In this document: positions 16,578 to 25,052 of the stretch, piece after piece
Layout of the letters: each line of letters opens with the position of its first letter
Numbering within the stretch: position 1 is the first letter of the stretch
DNA from: Sphingomonas sp. Leaf10
Lineage (GTDB): Bacteria; Pseudomonadota; Alphaproteobacteria; Sphingomonadales; Sphingomonadaceae
NCBI RefSeq assembly: GCF_001421245.1
Contig: NZ_LMKE01000006.1
Coordinates: 87,748-150,860 of the forward strand
Direction of reading: 5' to 3'
DNA length: 63,113 nucleotides
Notes under the pieces: model-generated
What the model was told of the DNA's origin: nothing
Seen by the model: only the letters and a program-made list of their open reading frames with translations
Databases searched by the model: none
Program-made: the position numbers and the translations under genes

Positions 16578-17657
16578 TCATGCGGCGGCCGACGTCTGTC
16601 CCTGTCGCTTGGCGCCGTACATGCGCAGGTCGGCGCGCTGGATCACCGCATCGATCGATCGGTCGTCCTCTTCGATCAGTGCCGCGCCGACGCTCAGCGT
16701 CCACGCCGGCAGCCCCGCCACACCCCGGCTGGCGCGCATCGCGATCGCGGCGACGTCGGCCGCATCGGTCACCACCAGAAACTCGTCGCCGCCCAGCCGC
16801 GCGACGAAATCGCCACCGGTACTGCGCTGTAGCGCCGTCGCGATCTCACACAGCACCCGGTCGCCGATCGCATGGCCGTGACCGTCGTTGATCGCCTTGA
16901 ACCGGTCGACATCGATCAGCAGCACCATCCGCCCCGGCACCAGCAACTCCGCCGCCGACGCCGCCAGCGCCGCCCGGTTCCACACCCCGGTCAACGGATC
17001 GCGCAACGCCATGTCGCGCAACTGGCGCTGCGACCGCGACGACGATATCCATAGCAGCGTCAGATTGGCCGCCCCGAACAGCAACTGATCGGCCAGATAC
17101 GGCACCACCGCCAGCCGGGCGACGATCTCCGGCGACAGGAACATGCCGACCACCCCGGTGAGGTAGATCGGGACATACAGCAACAGCATCCACCCGGCGA
17201 TCCGCCGGGCGCGCGCCGTTCCATCGGTAACATCGTTAAGGAGCAGCGGCACGGCAAAGGCGGCAGCACAAGCGGCGATGACCAGCGACCAGACCGCCGT
17301 TTCGACCGCGCCGGGGCCGACGATCGACCGGGCGACGGTCGGCACCGCCACGGTCGCCGCGATCACCCCCCACATCCATGGCGCAATCCCGCGCCGCCCA
17401 TCGAAGCATCGCACCCCGGCAAGGATCAGCGCCATCGACAGCGCCAACAGGCCGTTCAGCGCCGGCTGTGCGATGGCCGGGACCGGTTCACCGACCAGCC
17501 CCGCCACGATCAGCGACGCACAATAGCCCAGCGACGCCAACCCCCAGCAACGATGCCATGCCCGCCCCTCCGCCATCACGAAGAAGACCGTTGCATAGGC
17601 GCCGCTACACAGGGTGCTGCATTGGCGCAGCGTCATCAGGTCGGGAAGGTCGAACAT
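16578..17657 (-). CDS. Membrane-bound diguanylate cyclase (GGDEF)
   Basis: A 359-residue protein with about six membrane helices in residues 15-205 and a C-terminal GGDEF domain starting at RDPLTGVWNRAAL (about 219). The active-site motif RLGGDEF is intact (GGDEF at 289-293), so it should make cyclic di-GMP. The inhibitory I-site RxxD expected just upstream is not present (STGGD instead), suggesting no product feedback. The sensory membrane part has no recognised name. It stands alone. Confidence 0.88.
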   Translation of the reverse strand: MFDLPDLMTLRQCSTLCSGAYATVFFVMAEGRAWHRCWGLASLGYCASLIVAGLVGEPVPAIAQPALNGLLALSMALILAGVRCFDGRRGIAPWMWGVIAATVAVPTVARSIVGPGAVETAVWSLVIAACAAAFAVPLLLNDVTDGTARARRIAGWMLLLYVPIYLTGVVGMFLSPEIVARLAVVPYLADQLLFGAANLTLLWISSSRSQRQLRDMALRDPLTGVWNRAALAASAAELLVPGRMVLLIDVDRFKAINDGHGHAIGDRVLCEIATALQRSTGGDFVARLGGDEFLVVTDAADVAAIAMRASRGVAGLPAWTLSVGAALIEEDDRSIDAVIQRADLRMYGAKRQGQTSAAA

Positions 17658-17708
17658 TCCCGGCGACTCATACCGATCGAGCGTTAACAGCCTATAACGC
17701 TGTCATTT

Positions 17709-18698
17709 TCACCCGGCGCGCGCCGCCGCGATCACCCGCAGCCCGCGCACCGCATCGACCGGATCGACCGGCACCGCGCCCTCCCCGCGGATCGCATCGC
17801 GCATCGCCCGGTAGAAGCCGCGCCAGTCGCCCGCCTCCGACCGCACCGGCCGCGACGCGCCTTCGCCATCGGTCAGCACGCCCCATTGCGCCTCTGGCTC
17901 GATGCCATAGCCGGTGTCGGTCGGCATCCCGGCGGCGCGCAGCACCGCCTCCTGCGGATCGATGCCATATTTGACGAAGCTGCCCTTCGTCCCGTGCAGT
18001 GCGAAACGTGGTCGCGGTGCCGCGACCAGTGACGCCGACCCGATCGTTACCCGCCGCGCGCCGTAGCGCAGCACCACTTCGAAATAATCGTCGACCCCGG
18101 CCGCGGGACGCTGCTGCGTCACGTCGCCGGCCACCGCATCGGGCATCCCGAACAGGCGGATCGCCTGATCGATCATATGCGGCCCCAGATCGCTCAGCAG
18201 CCCGCTACCCGGACCGCCCGCCTCGCGCCAGCCCGGCTTGATCGCCGGGCGGAACCGATCCCAACGGAACTCGGCCAGCATCACCTCGCCCAGCACTTCT
18301 TCGCGCAACAGCCGCTCGACGGTCAGGAAATCGCTGTCCCAGCGGCGATTGTGAAACACGCTCAGCAACCGCCCCGCCCCGCGCGCCAGCTGCACCAGCG
18401 CCACGGCATCCTCGTCGTCGATCGCCAGCGGCTTGTCGACCACCACATGCCGCCCCGCCGCCAGCGCCGCCTGTGCCAGCGGCGCATGGCTGTCGTTGGG
18501 CGTCGCGATCACGACCAGATCGAGGCTGTCGTCGTCGATCAGCGCCTGCGGATCGTCATACCGCCTCGCCGTCGGAAACCGCTCGGTCGACCGCGACGTG
18601 GCGATCGCCGCCAGTTCCATCCCCTCGACGCACGCGATCAGGGGCGCATGGAACGACGCGCCGGCAAGGCCGAACCCGATCAGGCCGACGCGCACCAT
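17709..18698 (-). CDS. Gfo/Idh/MocA family NAD(P)-dependent oxidoreductase
   Basis: A 329-residue oxidoreductase with the N-terminal Rossmann motif VGLIGFGLAGASFHAP, the DKP variant of the family EKP motif (VVVDKPLA, Lys catalytic), and the C-terminal alpha/beta domain with LLSDLGPHMIDQA. Members act on sugars or cyclitols. The ATG at 18698 follows the stop of the small exported protein gene by one base, so both are co-transcribed. Neighbours suggest carbohydrate catabolism, but the substrate is unknown. Confidence 0.87.
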   Translation of the reverse strand: MVRVGLIGFGLAGASFHAPLIACVEGMELAAIATSRSTERFPTARRYDDPQALIDDDSLDLVVIATPNDSHAPLAQAALAAGRHVVVDKPLAIDDEDAVALVQLARGAGRLLSVFHNRRWDSDFLTVERLLREEVLGEVMLAEFRWDRFRPAIKPGWREAGGPGSGLLSDLGPHMIDQAIRLFGMPDAVAGDVTQQRPAAGVDDYFEVVLRYGARRVTIGSASLVAAPRPRFALHGTKGSFVKYGIDPQEAVLRAAGMPTDTGYGIEPEAQWGVLTDGEGASRPVRSEAGDWRGFYRAMRDAIRGEGAVPVDPVDAVRGLRVIAAARAG

Positions 18699-18699
18699 C

Positions 18700-18996
18700 T
18701 CAGCCGAGCTTCGCCAGTTCGGCGGCGACCTTCGCCACCTGTTCGTCGGTAATCGCGCCCCGCGCATAGGGCTGGACCTGCTTCAGGCTCATCGACTTGA
18801 ACATCGGATAGGCTTCGTGCGCCATCATGCCGGGGAAGTTCGCGTCGAGGATCGCCTTGCCCTTGGGGTTCGCCGCGATCGTCTCGATGCTGCTGTCGAT
18901 GGTCAGCTTCGCGGCGGCGGGTGCGGCGGCCGGTGCGGTCTGGGCAGTGGCGGCAATCGGCATCGCCAGCAACGCGGCGGTCAACAGGAGCTTCAT
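18700..18996 (-). CDS. Small exported hypothetical protein
   Basis: A 98-residue protein with a clear signal peptide (MKLLLTAALLAMPIAATAQ) and an Ala/Pro linker. The mature domain of about 65 residues (SSIETIAANPKGKAI, FPGMMAHEAYPMFKSMSL, YARGAITDEQVAKVAAELAKL) reminds me of tail domains attached to secreted glycan-acting enzymes in sphingomonads and Caulobacter, but I cannot name it. The ATG at 18996 has GGAGGG seven bases upstream; the in-frame ATG at 19011 would start within that site. It is coupled to the oxidoreductase gene. Confidence 0.7.
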   Translation of the reverse strand: MKLLLTAALLAMPIAATAQTAPAAAPAAAKLTIDSSIETIAANPKGKAILDANFPGMMAHEAYPMFKSMSLKQVQPYARGAITDEQVAKVAAELAKLG

Positions 18997-19337
18997 CGAC
19001 AATCCCTCCATGGGCTTGGTCGCCCGTGCAAGGACTTAGCGTCCCGCTTGACGATCGCCAAGCGGGGGTGAGAAACAGCGGCGGCAGGGGGCGCCCCCCG
19101 CCGTCAGCCGCGTGATGGCATGACGGTGCGCCGGCAGCACCGCAACCGCTGAACCGGACCGACATGCATCCCGTATTGTCACCTCGGACTTTTCCCCGGG
19201 GTGACGGACAGAGTCGGCGCTTTCCTTGACGGACAACGCGCCTTCAAACGAACGTCGATCCGGCCGAGGGCCGGACTGTCCCAAAACGAACCAACACCGC
19301 TCCGCAAAGGCGCGACGTTCGACAACCGTCAGCGGTC

Positions 19338-19430
19338 GTACCCCGGCGAAGGCCGGGGCCCAGTTGGGGGCCGCCGGCATCTAACGGATCAGCCGCACCA
19401 ACTGGACCCCGGCTTCCACCGGGGCACGGC
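19338..19430. repeat. Palindromic intergenic repeat, family D, copy 2
   Basis: Within the 479-base gap between the small exported protein and the esterase. The left arm TACCCCGGCGAAGGCCGGGG, with CCCAGTTGG, is inverted on the right as CCAACTGGACCCCGG, with CTTCCACCGGGG. The rest of the gap (18997-19337) holds further short GC hairpins such as GGGGCG/CGCCCC near 19085 and CCCCGGGG near 19195, and no convincing gene. Confidence 0.7.
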
Positions 19431-19475
19431 AAACGAACAGGCTCGGGATCGTCAGACGCTAACGCCCCCCGCCGA

Positions 19476-20417
19476 TCACCCCCGCTTCATCCAGCCATGC
19501 ATCTCCATCCACTTGGCAAAGGCATCGAACCACCCGGTGCTGGTCGTCGTCTTCTGATACATGCCGAAGCCGTGCCCGCCCTGTTCGTACAGGTGGAACT
19601 CGACCGGTCGCTTGGCCGCCTTCCACGATTCGATCAGCCCGAACCCGCCATTGGCGAAGAACGGGTCGTCAGCCGCCAGCGCCACGAACAGCGGCGGCGC
19701 ATCGGCCGGCACGGTCGATGCCGCCAACGGGCCATAGATGTCGCCGATGAACGCCGGCTTCGCCTCGTTCGACGACAGCGTGGTCGCCATGGTCAGCATA
19801 GCGCCTGCCGAGAAACCGATCATGCCGATCCGGTTGGGATCGATCTTCCATTCGCCCGCCCGCGACCGGACCAGCGCGAAGGCGGCATTGGCGTCGGCGA
19901 TCTGCGGCGCCAGCGCGGTCGCGGCCGCCGCCGGATTCGGCCGCGGCGGACGCTGTGCGGTGGCGGAGAACATCGCGGTCATCGACTTTTCGAACCCGGC
20001 CATGTCGGCGGGCGTCTGGTTCAACCGGTATTTCAGCACGAACGCCGCGACACCGCGCGCGGCCAGTGCCTTGGCGACGTCCCAGCCCTCATTCTGCATC
20101 GACAGCGTGCGGAACCCGCCCCCCGGCGCGACGATCACCGCCGTGCCATTGGCCTTGGCCGGCTCGGGCAGGAACGGGGTCAGCGTCGCGTCGGTGACGT
20201 TGCGCGCAAACACGCTGCCATATTGCTGGTGCCATGCCTCGCGTGCCTTGGCATCGGGCAGCGTACCGGTCTTCAGCGGAATCGCATCCGGCTGCGCGGG
20301 GATCGCGATCGGCTCCATCTTGTCGCTCTGCGCCAGCGCCGGCGTCGCCACCGCGATCATCGCCCCGCCCACGATCCACGCCAACCGCCGCAGACGCACC
20401 TGTTTCCTATCCAGCAT
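19476..20417 (-). CDS. Secreted alpha/beta-hydrolase (carbohydrate esterase-like)
   Basis: A 313-residue exported serine esterase. After the signal peptide (RRLAWIVGGAMIAVATPALAQ) it carries an oxyanion-type motif VAPGGGFRTL, the nucleophile elbow GMIGFSAGA, an Asp in AADDPFFANGG and the catalytic His in EQGGHGFGMY. It resembles the BD-FAE/acetylxylan esterase type of enzymes that deacylate plant polysaccharides. The ATG at 20417 is preferred because GGAGAGG lies six bases upstream; the ATG at 20423 has no spacing to that site. A LacI-like operator and promoter lie upstream. It may share a regulon with the oxidoreductase genes downstream. Confidence 0.85.
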   Translation of the reverse strand: MLDRKQVRLRRLAWIVGGAMIAVATPALAQSDKMEPIAIPAQPDAIPLKTGTLPDAKAREAWHQQYGSVFARNVTDATLTPFLPEPAKANGTAVIVAPGGGFRTLSMQNEGWDVAKALAARGVAAFVLKYRLNQTPADMAGFEKSMTAMFSATAQRPPRPNPAAAATALAPQIADANAAFALVRSRAGEWKIDPNRIGMIGFSAGAMLTMATTLSSNEAKPAFIGDIYGPLAASTVPADAPPLFVALAADDPFFANGGFGLIESWKAAKRPVEFHLYEQGGHGFGMYQKTTTSTGWFDAFAKWMEMHGWMKRG

Positions 20418-20445
20418 GACCATCCTCTCCCTTTGTTATTAGGCG

Positions 20446-20495
20446 AGTATCCGCGCGGTCGTGCCGCTTGTCCAACGATTCTGTTAGCGGTAACG
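20446..20495 (-). promoter_or_regulatory. Candidate promoter with LacI-type operator for the esterase gene
   Basis: On the minus strand TTGGAC (20475-20470) and GATACT (20451-20446) are separated by 18 bases, ending about 30 bases before the esterase start. Immediately upstream of the -35, 20482-20495 reads TGTTAGCGGTAACG on the plus strand, an imperfect palindrome close to the TGTTAGCGCTAACA-type sites bound by LacI/GalR regulators of hemicellulose genes. Assignment is from pattern only. Confidence 0.45.
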
Positions 20496-21110
20496 GACGC
20501 CGCCCGATCGGTGCCCAACCCTCGCGGCGCCGTGCGCGATGCGGCAAACCCGTGTCGGCGTCCCTCTCGGGCTCGCCGCTCGCATCCGCGCGTTCCCCGA
20601 CAATCGCCCACCCCGGGATGGATCGGTTCGGTATCCCGCGCCGCCCATTCTCGAGTTTCGTCGCACGGCTGCAGCTGGGTCCGCGAACGTTCGTCCATCG
20701 CGAAAACGACGTGCCGACTGGACTAGGGCCGATCGACATCCAGTTCCTCGGACGCTGCTGTCGTCACGCCTGCGGAGGCGGGAGCCCCTGTGCACCAGCG
20801 TCGCGAAACCAGCCGAAACGTCAGCCGTTATGCATTCCTGCCTGCCATGAAATGACGAAAATTCGTGATCTTCGCCGAACGTTGATCGGCCGGATCGACA
20901 CTCAAGGGCGGTTCTGTCTCTCCCCTCCCTGACAAGGGAGGGGTCGGGGGTGGGTCGGCCCGCGAGGAAGCGTTACACCAGCCCCAAACCTACCCAGCCG
21001 CGGCAGGGCGGATGCTCGCTCGACCACGCGGCATGTGCAAAAGTCTCGATCCAGCCCGGTGGGACGATAGGCCGTCACCGCGAACCCGAATCCGAAGATA
21101 TCGCCCCGCC
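20496..21110. other. Long intergenic region, no convincing gene
   Basis: About 615 bases between the divergently oriented esterase promoter region and the end of the DUF4349 gene. The open frames across it have poor composition, no ribosome sites and no recognisable protein. It includes the family A repeat at 20919-21007 and an AT-richer patch around 20840-20870 (GAAATGACGAAAATTCG). It could be remnant sequence of a lost gene. Confidence 0.6.
20919..21007. repeat. Palindromic intergenic repeat, family A, copy 2
   Basis: Left arm CTCCCCTCCCTGACAAGGGA with GGGGTCGGGGGTGGGTCGG; the right arm is degenerate (CCCCAAACCTACCCAGCCG). The left arm is nearly identical to those at 32191 and 63049, which differ at a few positions. 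Confidence 0.75.
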
Positions 21111-21983
21111 CTACGCGCCGCGTTCGGCTATGGTCGGATCGACACCCCGCCGCCGCCACGGCAAGCGCCAACCGCGCCGCCGGGCCACCCGCCGCAGGCC
21201 CCACAGCATCGGCAACCCGACCACGACCCATGGCAGCGCAGCCACGACGAACGTCACCAGCGCGGCCAGACTGCGCGACAGCGTATCCCCTGCCGTCGCG
21301 ATGCTCGCCGCGACCGGCGACGAGCCGCCCGGCGTGGCGTTGAACGCGTAATTGATCGTCAGCCGCGACATCGCGACGCGTTGCGCCAGCGCGGCCCGGT
21401 TCGCCTTTGCCGCCTCCAGTTCCTCGTTGGTGGCGGCATAGGCGCGTTCGGCTGCGACCAGTTCGCCGACATTGCCCTTGCCCGACCGGATGATCGTCAG
21501 CAGCCGTTCGGACAGCGCCTGTTTGGCGCGCACCGCCGCTTCGGCATCGATGACCTGTCGGGTCACGTCCTCGGCCGTGACCTCCCGTCGCAACCGCCTC
21601 GCCCCGCCAGCCTCTGCGATCGCATCGAATTGCCGCGTCGTCGCCTCTGCCTGCCGCGCATCGATCAACAGCACGGCTTCGTCGTGGACGACGTGATCGT
21701 CTGGACCCGGCGTGTTCAGCGTCGAGCTGACGATCAGGCACCGCCCGGTCCCCAGCCGGCGACATAGCGCCAGTTGCTGCCCTTGCACCGTCGCGACGGT
21801 CGGCCGGTCGAACGCATAGCCGATCGTGTAGCTATAGGCGATCTGCGGTCCCGACGCGGGGGCGGCCGGTTCCTCGACGTCGTACAACGTCACGTCGTCC
21901 CCGGGCTTGCTGGCGAAGTTACTCGCGCTTCCGCAACCTGCCAGCAACAGCGCGATTCCCAGCGTCCCCGTCCACCACCGCAT
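21111..21983 (-). CDS. DUF4349 lipoprotein
   Basis: A 290-residue protein with a lipobox (ALLLAGCGS), the DUF4349 core in the middle, including a long amphipathic coiled-coil (about residues 140-215: DAEAAVRAKQALSERL, ELVAAERAYAATNEELEAAK), and one membrane helix near the C-terminus (TFVVAALPWVVVGLPMLWGL) followed by a basic tail. The family is widespread and of unknown function, possibly an envelope structural or quality-control role. It stands alone; its upstream region is 304 bases. Confidence 0.83.
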   Translation of the reverse strand: MRWWTGTLGIALLLAGCGSASNFASKPGDDVTLYDVEEPAAPASGPQIAYSYTIGYAFDRPTVATVQGQQLALCRRLGTGRCLIVSSTLNTPGPDDHVVHDEAVLLIDARQAEATTRQFDAIAEAGGARRLRREVTAEDVTRQVIDAEAAVRAKQALSERLLTIIRSGKGNVGELVAAERAYAATNEELEAAKANRAALAQRVAMSRLTINYAFNATPGGSSPVAASIATAGDTLSRSLAALVTFVVAALPWVVVGLPMLWGLRRVARRRGWRLPWRRRGVDPTIAERGA

Positions 21984-22287
21984 CGATCCTGCCCCCCTAT
22001 ATCGGGAGCATGACCGACCGACCCGGCGACCGTCAATGCGGGTGTGGACGGCGCTCGTGTTACCTTCGCCGGCTACCCGTCACCCACCGAGTGGGGATCG
22101 CCGGCCCCGCCCGCTCCACAAGGCCGGACGGATGACCAGCGACACTCCGCTAACTATCTGCGATTTAGTCATTAAATTAAGGACTGTCCTACAACCGGAC
22201 AGCATCCTACGCTTCGCACCGTCTTTGAAATCGCCGGCCAGATACCCTTGCGGAAGGTCACAACCGTGTAACCTTCGCAACCTTCGT
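21984..22287. other. Intergenic region upstream of the DUF4349 gene
   Basis: About 300 bases with an AT-rich patch (TTTAGTCATTAAATTAAGG near 22165-22184) beside a small palindrome GGACTGTCC, and tandem AACCTTCG sequences near 22262-22285. It must hold the DUF4349 promoter, but no hexamer pair is convincing. No gene is seen. Confidence 0.5.
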
Positions 22288-22608
22288 TCACCCCTGCGCG
22301 AACAACTTGGTCCCGACGACACCCACCACGATCAGCACCATGAATCCGGCCTGCACCGGCGCGATCCGCTCCCCGAACAGCACCGCCCCACCGATGATGA
22401 CGCCGACCGCACCCAACCCGGTCCACACCGCATAGGCCGTCCCCGCCGGGATGCCCCGCATCGCCAGCGCCAGCAGCCCCATATTCACGAACGACAGGGT
22501 GATCGGCACCGCCGACGCCAGCAGCGTCCCCTGCCCCGCCGCCCATTTCAGGCTCAGCGCCCAGATGATCTCACACACGACCGCAACCGCCAGTATGGCC
22601 CATGCCAT
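22288..22608 (-). CDS. sugE: SMR family small multidrug/guanidinium exporter
   Basis: A 106-residue four-helix SMR transporter, working as an antiparallel dimer that exchanges protons for cationic substrates. The essential Glu13 is present in VVCEIIWALSLKWAAG, and GTAYAVWTGLGAVG is intact. The WALSLK pattern after Glu13 is closer to the Gdx/SugE (guanidinium) group than to EmrE/Qac drug pumps. No guanidine riboswitch was recognised in the 127 bases upstream. It lies directly after the F0 atp operon but is separated by a hairpin, so it is probably a separate unit. Confidence 0.85.
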   Translation of the reverse strand: MAWAILAVAVVCEIIWALSLKWAAGQGTLLASAVPITLSFVNMGLLALAMRGIPAGTAYAVWTGLGAVGVIIGGAVLFGERIAPVQAGFMVLIVVGVVGTKLFAQG

Positions 22609-22683
22609 GGCGTTTCTCCTATTGCGGGCTCGGTGATGGGAGGGCGCGCCGGAAACCCGAAAGAGACGCCGCCCGAAACGCGA

Positions 22684-22716
22684 AACGCCGCCCGGCCGGA
22701 TCGGCGAGGCGGCGTT
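22684..22716 (-). terminator. Hairpin after the F0 ATP synthase operon
   Basis: AACGCCGCC (22684-22692) pairs perfectly with GGCGGCGTT (22708-22716) around a 15-base loop, about 20 bases after the atpF stop. It lacks a strong T tract, so it is a weak intrinsic terminator at best. Confidence 0.5.
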
Positions 22717-22735
22717 CCTGCGTCGGTAAAGTGTA

Positions 22736-23368
22736 TCAGTTCAGCCGGTTGCCGCCCAGACCGGCAATCGTCCGGTCGATCAGCGCGCGATCGGCATCGC
22801 CCGACAGATGCGTCGAGATCAGCGCGGTCGCGGCCTTGGCGGCGGCATCGGCAGCGGTCGCGCGGACCTCGGCGATGGCGGCCCGCTCGGCGGCGGCGAT
22901 CTTGTCGGTTGCCATCTTGGCACGACGCTGGGTCAGGTCGGCGGCATCGGCTTCAGCCTTGGCCAGCAGCCCCTGCGCTTCGGCTTCGGCATGGGCGACC
23001 ATCTCGGCTGCCTGTGCCTCGATCCCGGCGATCTTCGCGGTATATTCGTCGCGCAGCGCCTCGGCCTCGGCCCGCAGCTTGCGCGCCTCCTCCAGCCGGG
23101 TGCGGATCACCGCGATCTGTCCGTCGAGCAGCCGGCCGATCACCGCCGGCACGCCCTTGAAGATCAGCACGATCAGGAACAGCAGCATCGCCGCGCTGAC
23201 CCATGCCGTGCCGTCGAGGCCCAGCGCGGTCGGATCGGGATGATTGGCGGCGGTGGTGCTGCCATGCTCGCTCTCGACCGCATCCACGCCGGTCTTGGGC
23301 AGACCTTCCTCGTGGATCGCTTCGTTCAGCGTCGGGCTGACATGCTCAGCCGCGTTGGGATTAGCCAT
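22736..23368 (-). CDS. atpF: ATP synthase F0 subunit b
   Basis: A 210-residue b subunit: a non-conserved N-terminal extension of about 50 residues, one membrane helix (WVSAAMLLFLIVLIFKGVPAV) and a long charged helix forming the peripheral stalk (RLEEARKLRAEAEALRDEY...). It overlaps the b' gene by 8 bp. The Glu/Asp-rich extension (VESEHGSTTAANHPD) is longer than in most b subunits. Last gene of the F0 operon; the F1 genes lie elsewhere, as is usual in alphaproteobacteria. Confidence 0.92.
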   Translation of the reverse strand: MANPNAAEHVSPTLNEAIHEEGLPKTGVDAVESEHGSTTAANHPDPTALGLDGTAWVSAAMLLFLIVLIFKGVPAVIGRLLDGQIAVIRTRLEEARKLRAEAEALRDEYTAKIAGIEAQAAEMVAHAEAEAQGLLAKAEADAADLTQRRAKMATDKIAAAERAAIAEVRATAADAAAKAATALISTHLSGDADRALIDRTIAGLGGNRLN

Positions 23369-23852
23369 GGAGCACCGCCTTCACCGCGCCATGCGCGTCC
23401 TGTTCGCTGACCTGCACGCCCGACACGCGGGCAACGATCGCCTGCGCCGCTTCGGCAGCGACCTGCTCGACCTGCGCCATAGCGGCACCACGCTGGGCGG
23501 CGATGTCGGCTTCGGCCTGCGCGACGCGCGCCTGCACCTCGGCATTGGCGGCGGCCAGACGTTCGGCGGCGGCGGCAGCGCCCTTTGCTCGGGCATCGGC
23601 CAGCAGCTTCTGCGCCGCTTCACGGCTGGCATTTTCGCGGGTACGCCATGCCACTTCGGTGGCGTCGGCGGCACTGCGCGCCTGATCGGCGGCGGCCAGA
23701 TCGGCGGCAATGCCCTGGTCGCGCTTGTCAACGGTGCCCTGCACCTTGGGCACCATGCCGAGGCCGACGACCAGGAACACGATGCCGAAGGTCAGCACCA
23801 GCCAGAAGACCTGCGACCCCCAGGTCGCGGCGAGCTGCTCGATTTGCGGCAT
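23361..23852 (-). CDS. atpF': ATP synthase F0 subunit b'
   Basis: A 163-residue b' subunit that forms the peripheral stalk as a heterodimer with b. It begins MPQIEQLAATWGSQVFWLVLT, the typical b' start, has one membrane helix to about residue 30, and continues as a long Ala-rich coiled coil. The ATG at 23852 fixes this N-terminus; frames further upstream are not coding. It lies between the c and b genes in the usual order. Confidence 0.92.
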   Translation of the reverse strand: MPQIEQLAATWGSQVFWLVLTFGIVFLVVGLGMVPKVQGTVDKRDQGIAADLAAADQARSAADATEVAWRTRENASREAAQKLLADARAKGAAAAAERLAAANAEVQARVAQAEADIAAQRGAAMAQVEQVAAEAAQAIVARVSGVQVSEQDAHGAVKAVLHG

Positions 23853-23961
23853 GAAACGTCCCGTATAGGTCTGGTCGACCGGACGCCATCGTCCGGCCGA
23901 AACCGGCCCGTGAAGGGCCGGAGATCCGGCGCGGGCAAACCCCGCGCCGGGCGTCACGCAG

Positions 23962-24189
23962 TTACGCGACGAAGATCAGCAGCACCGCGACGACGAACGC
24001 CAGCAGGCCCAAAAGTTCGGCGGCGGCGAAGCCGATGAACATGTTGCCCTGCTGGCTGGCAGCGGCCGACGGGTTGCGCAGTGCGCCCTGCAGGAAAGCG
24101 GCGAAGACGTTGCCCACGCCGAGTGCCGCGAGGCCGGCACCGATGGCGGCCAGACCGGCGCCGAGGAACTTGATGGCGTCTGCTTCCAT
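23962..24189 (-). CDS. atpE: ATP synthase F0 subunit c
   Basis: The 75-residue proteolipid of the rotor ring: two helices joined by the polar loop RNPSAA (about 38-43), with the ion-carrying Glu58 in FIGFAAAELLGLLAF. Without the Na+-binding Gln/Ser pattern it is presumably proton-driven. Gly-rich first helix GLAAIGAGLAALGVG. There is a 40-base gap after atpB and a 109-base gap before the b' gene. Confidence 0.95.
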   Translation of the reverse strand: MEADAIKFLGAGLAAIGAGLAALGVGNVFAAFLQGALRNPSAAASQQGNMFIGFAAAELLGLLAFVVAVLLIFVA

Positions 24190-24229
24190 GTCGAAAACTC
24201 CCTTGGAAAAATCTGTGTTTGGGTTGGGA

Positions 24230-25015
24230 TCAGTGATGGTCGTGCAGGTGCACGGCATCGTTGATGTAGAGCGAGGTCAGCAGCGCGAAGACATAAGCCT
24301 GCACGCCGGCGACCAGCATTTCGAGGGCCGACACGCCGACCATCAGCGCGAAGCTCGGCACGCTGACCAGCACACCGATGCCTGCACCGGCGGCAGTCGA
24401 ATTGATGATGAAGCCCGCCAGCACCTTCAAAAGGATGTGGCCAGCGGTCATCGCGACGAACAGTCGCAGCGCGAGGCTGAACGGGCGGACCATGAACGAC
24501 ACGAACTCGATCGGCGCGACCAGCAGCAGCACCGGAACCGGCGTACCCTTCGGCGCGAACAGGCTGAAGAAGCGCAGGCCGTGCTTGAACAGGCCGACGA
24601 TCAGCACGATCGAGAAGCTGGCGATGGCGAGGACGCCGGTCACGGTGAAGTGGCTGGTAACGGTGAACGGGTGCAGCCCAACCAGACCGAAGGGCAGCAA
24701 CCCGACGACGTTCGCGAACAGGATGAACATGAACAGCGAGAAGACGTAGGGAAGGTACTTGCGCCCCTCATGCCCGATATTCGCGGCGAGCAGCTTGTCG
24801 ATGAAGCCGGTGAAGCCCTCGACCGCCATCTGCCAGCGACCGGGCACCTGCTGCTGCTTCATGCCGCCGATCATGAACACGAACAACGCGACAGCCGCGA
24901 CGATCATCCACAATGCCGAATTGGTGAACGGCAGGACGGTATCGCCGAGCGGAATGTTGAAGATCGTCTGCACCTCGAACTGGTGCATCGGATCGATCTT
25001 GCCTGCCTGCGCCAC
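24230..25015 (-). CDS. atpB: ATP synthase F0 subunit a
   Basis: The 261-residue stator channel subunit with five or six membrane helices. The essential Arg is in FSLALRLFVAMTAGHIL, and the C-terminal helices carry LEMLVAGVQAYVFALLTSLY. Starts MAQAGKIDPMHQFEV, typical for alphaproteobacteria. Second gene of atpI-B-E-F'-F. Confidence 0.95.
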   Translation of the reverse strand: MAQAGKIDPMHQFEVQTIFNIPLGDTVLPFTNSALWMIVAAVALFVFMIGGMKQQQVPGRWQMAVEGFTGFIDKLLAANIGHEGRKYLPYVFSLFMFILFANVVGLLPFGLVGLHPFTVTSHFTVTGVLAIASFSIVLIVGLFKHGLRFFSLFAPKGTPVPVLLLVAPIEFVSFMVRPFSLALRLFVAMTAGHILLKVLAGFIINSTAAGAGIGVLVSVPSFALMVGVSALEMLVAGVQAYVFALLTSLYINDAVHLHDHH

Positions 25016-25052
25016 GTCGCTTCGCCCCGATATGCCAAGGCGCCCGAAACTT

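Noticed and set aside
14850..16832. A 660-codon frame antisense to uvrC
   Set aside because: Composition (His/Arg/Gln-rich, low complexity) is that of a reversed GC-rich coding strand; uvrC motifs are intact on the minus strand.
20468..20932. A 154-codon frame in the long gap before the DUF4349 gene
   Set aside because: Arg/Pro/Ser-rich with no domain, no ribosome site and it ends in a repeat element.
22609..22735. Guanidine riboswitch upstream of the sugE-like gene
   Set aside because: No paired ACGR hairpins (mini-ykkC) or ykkC-like core were found; the visible hairpin fits the end of the atp operon.
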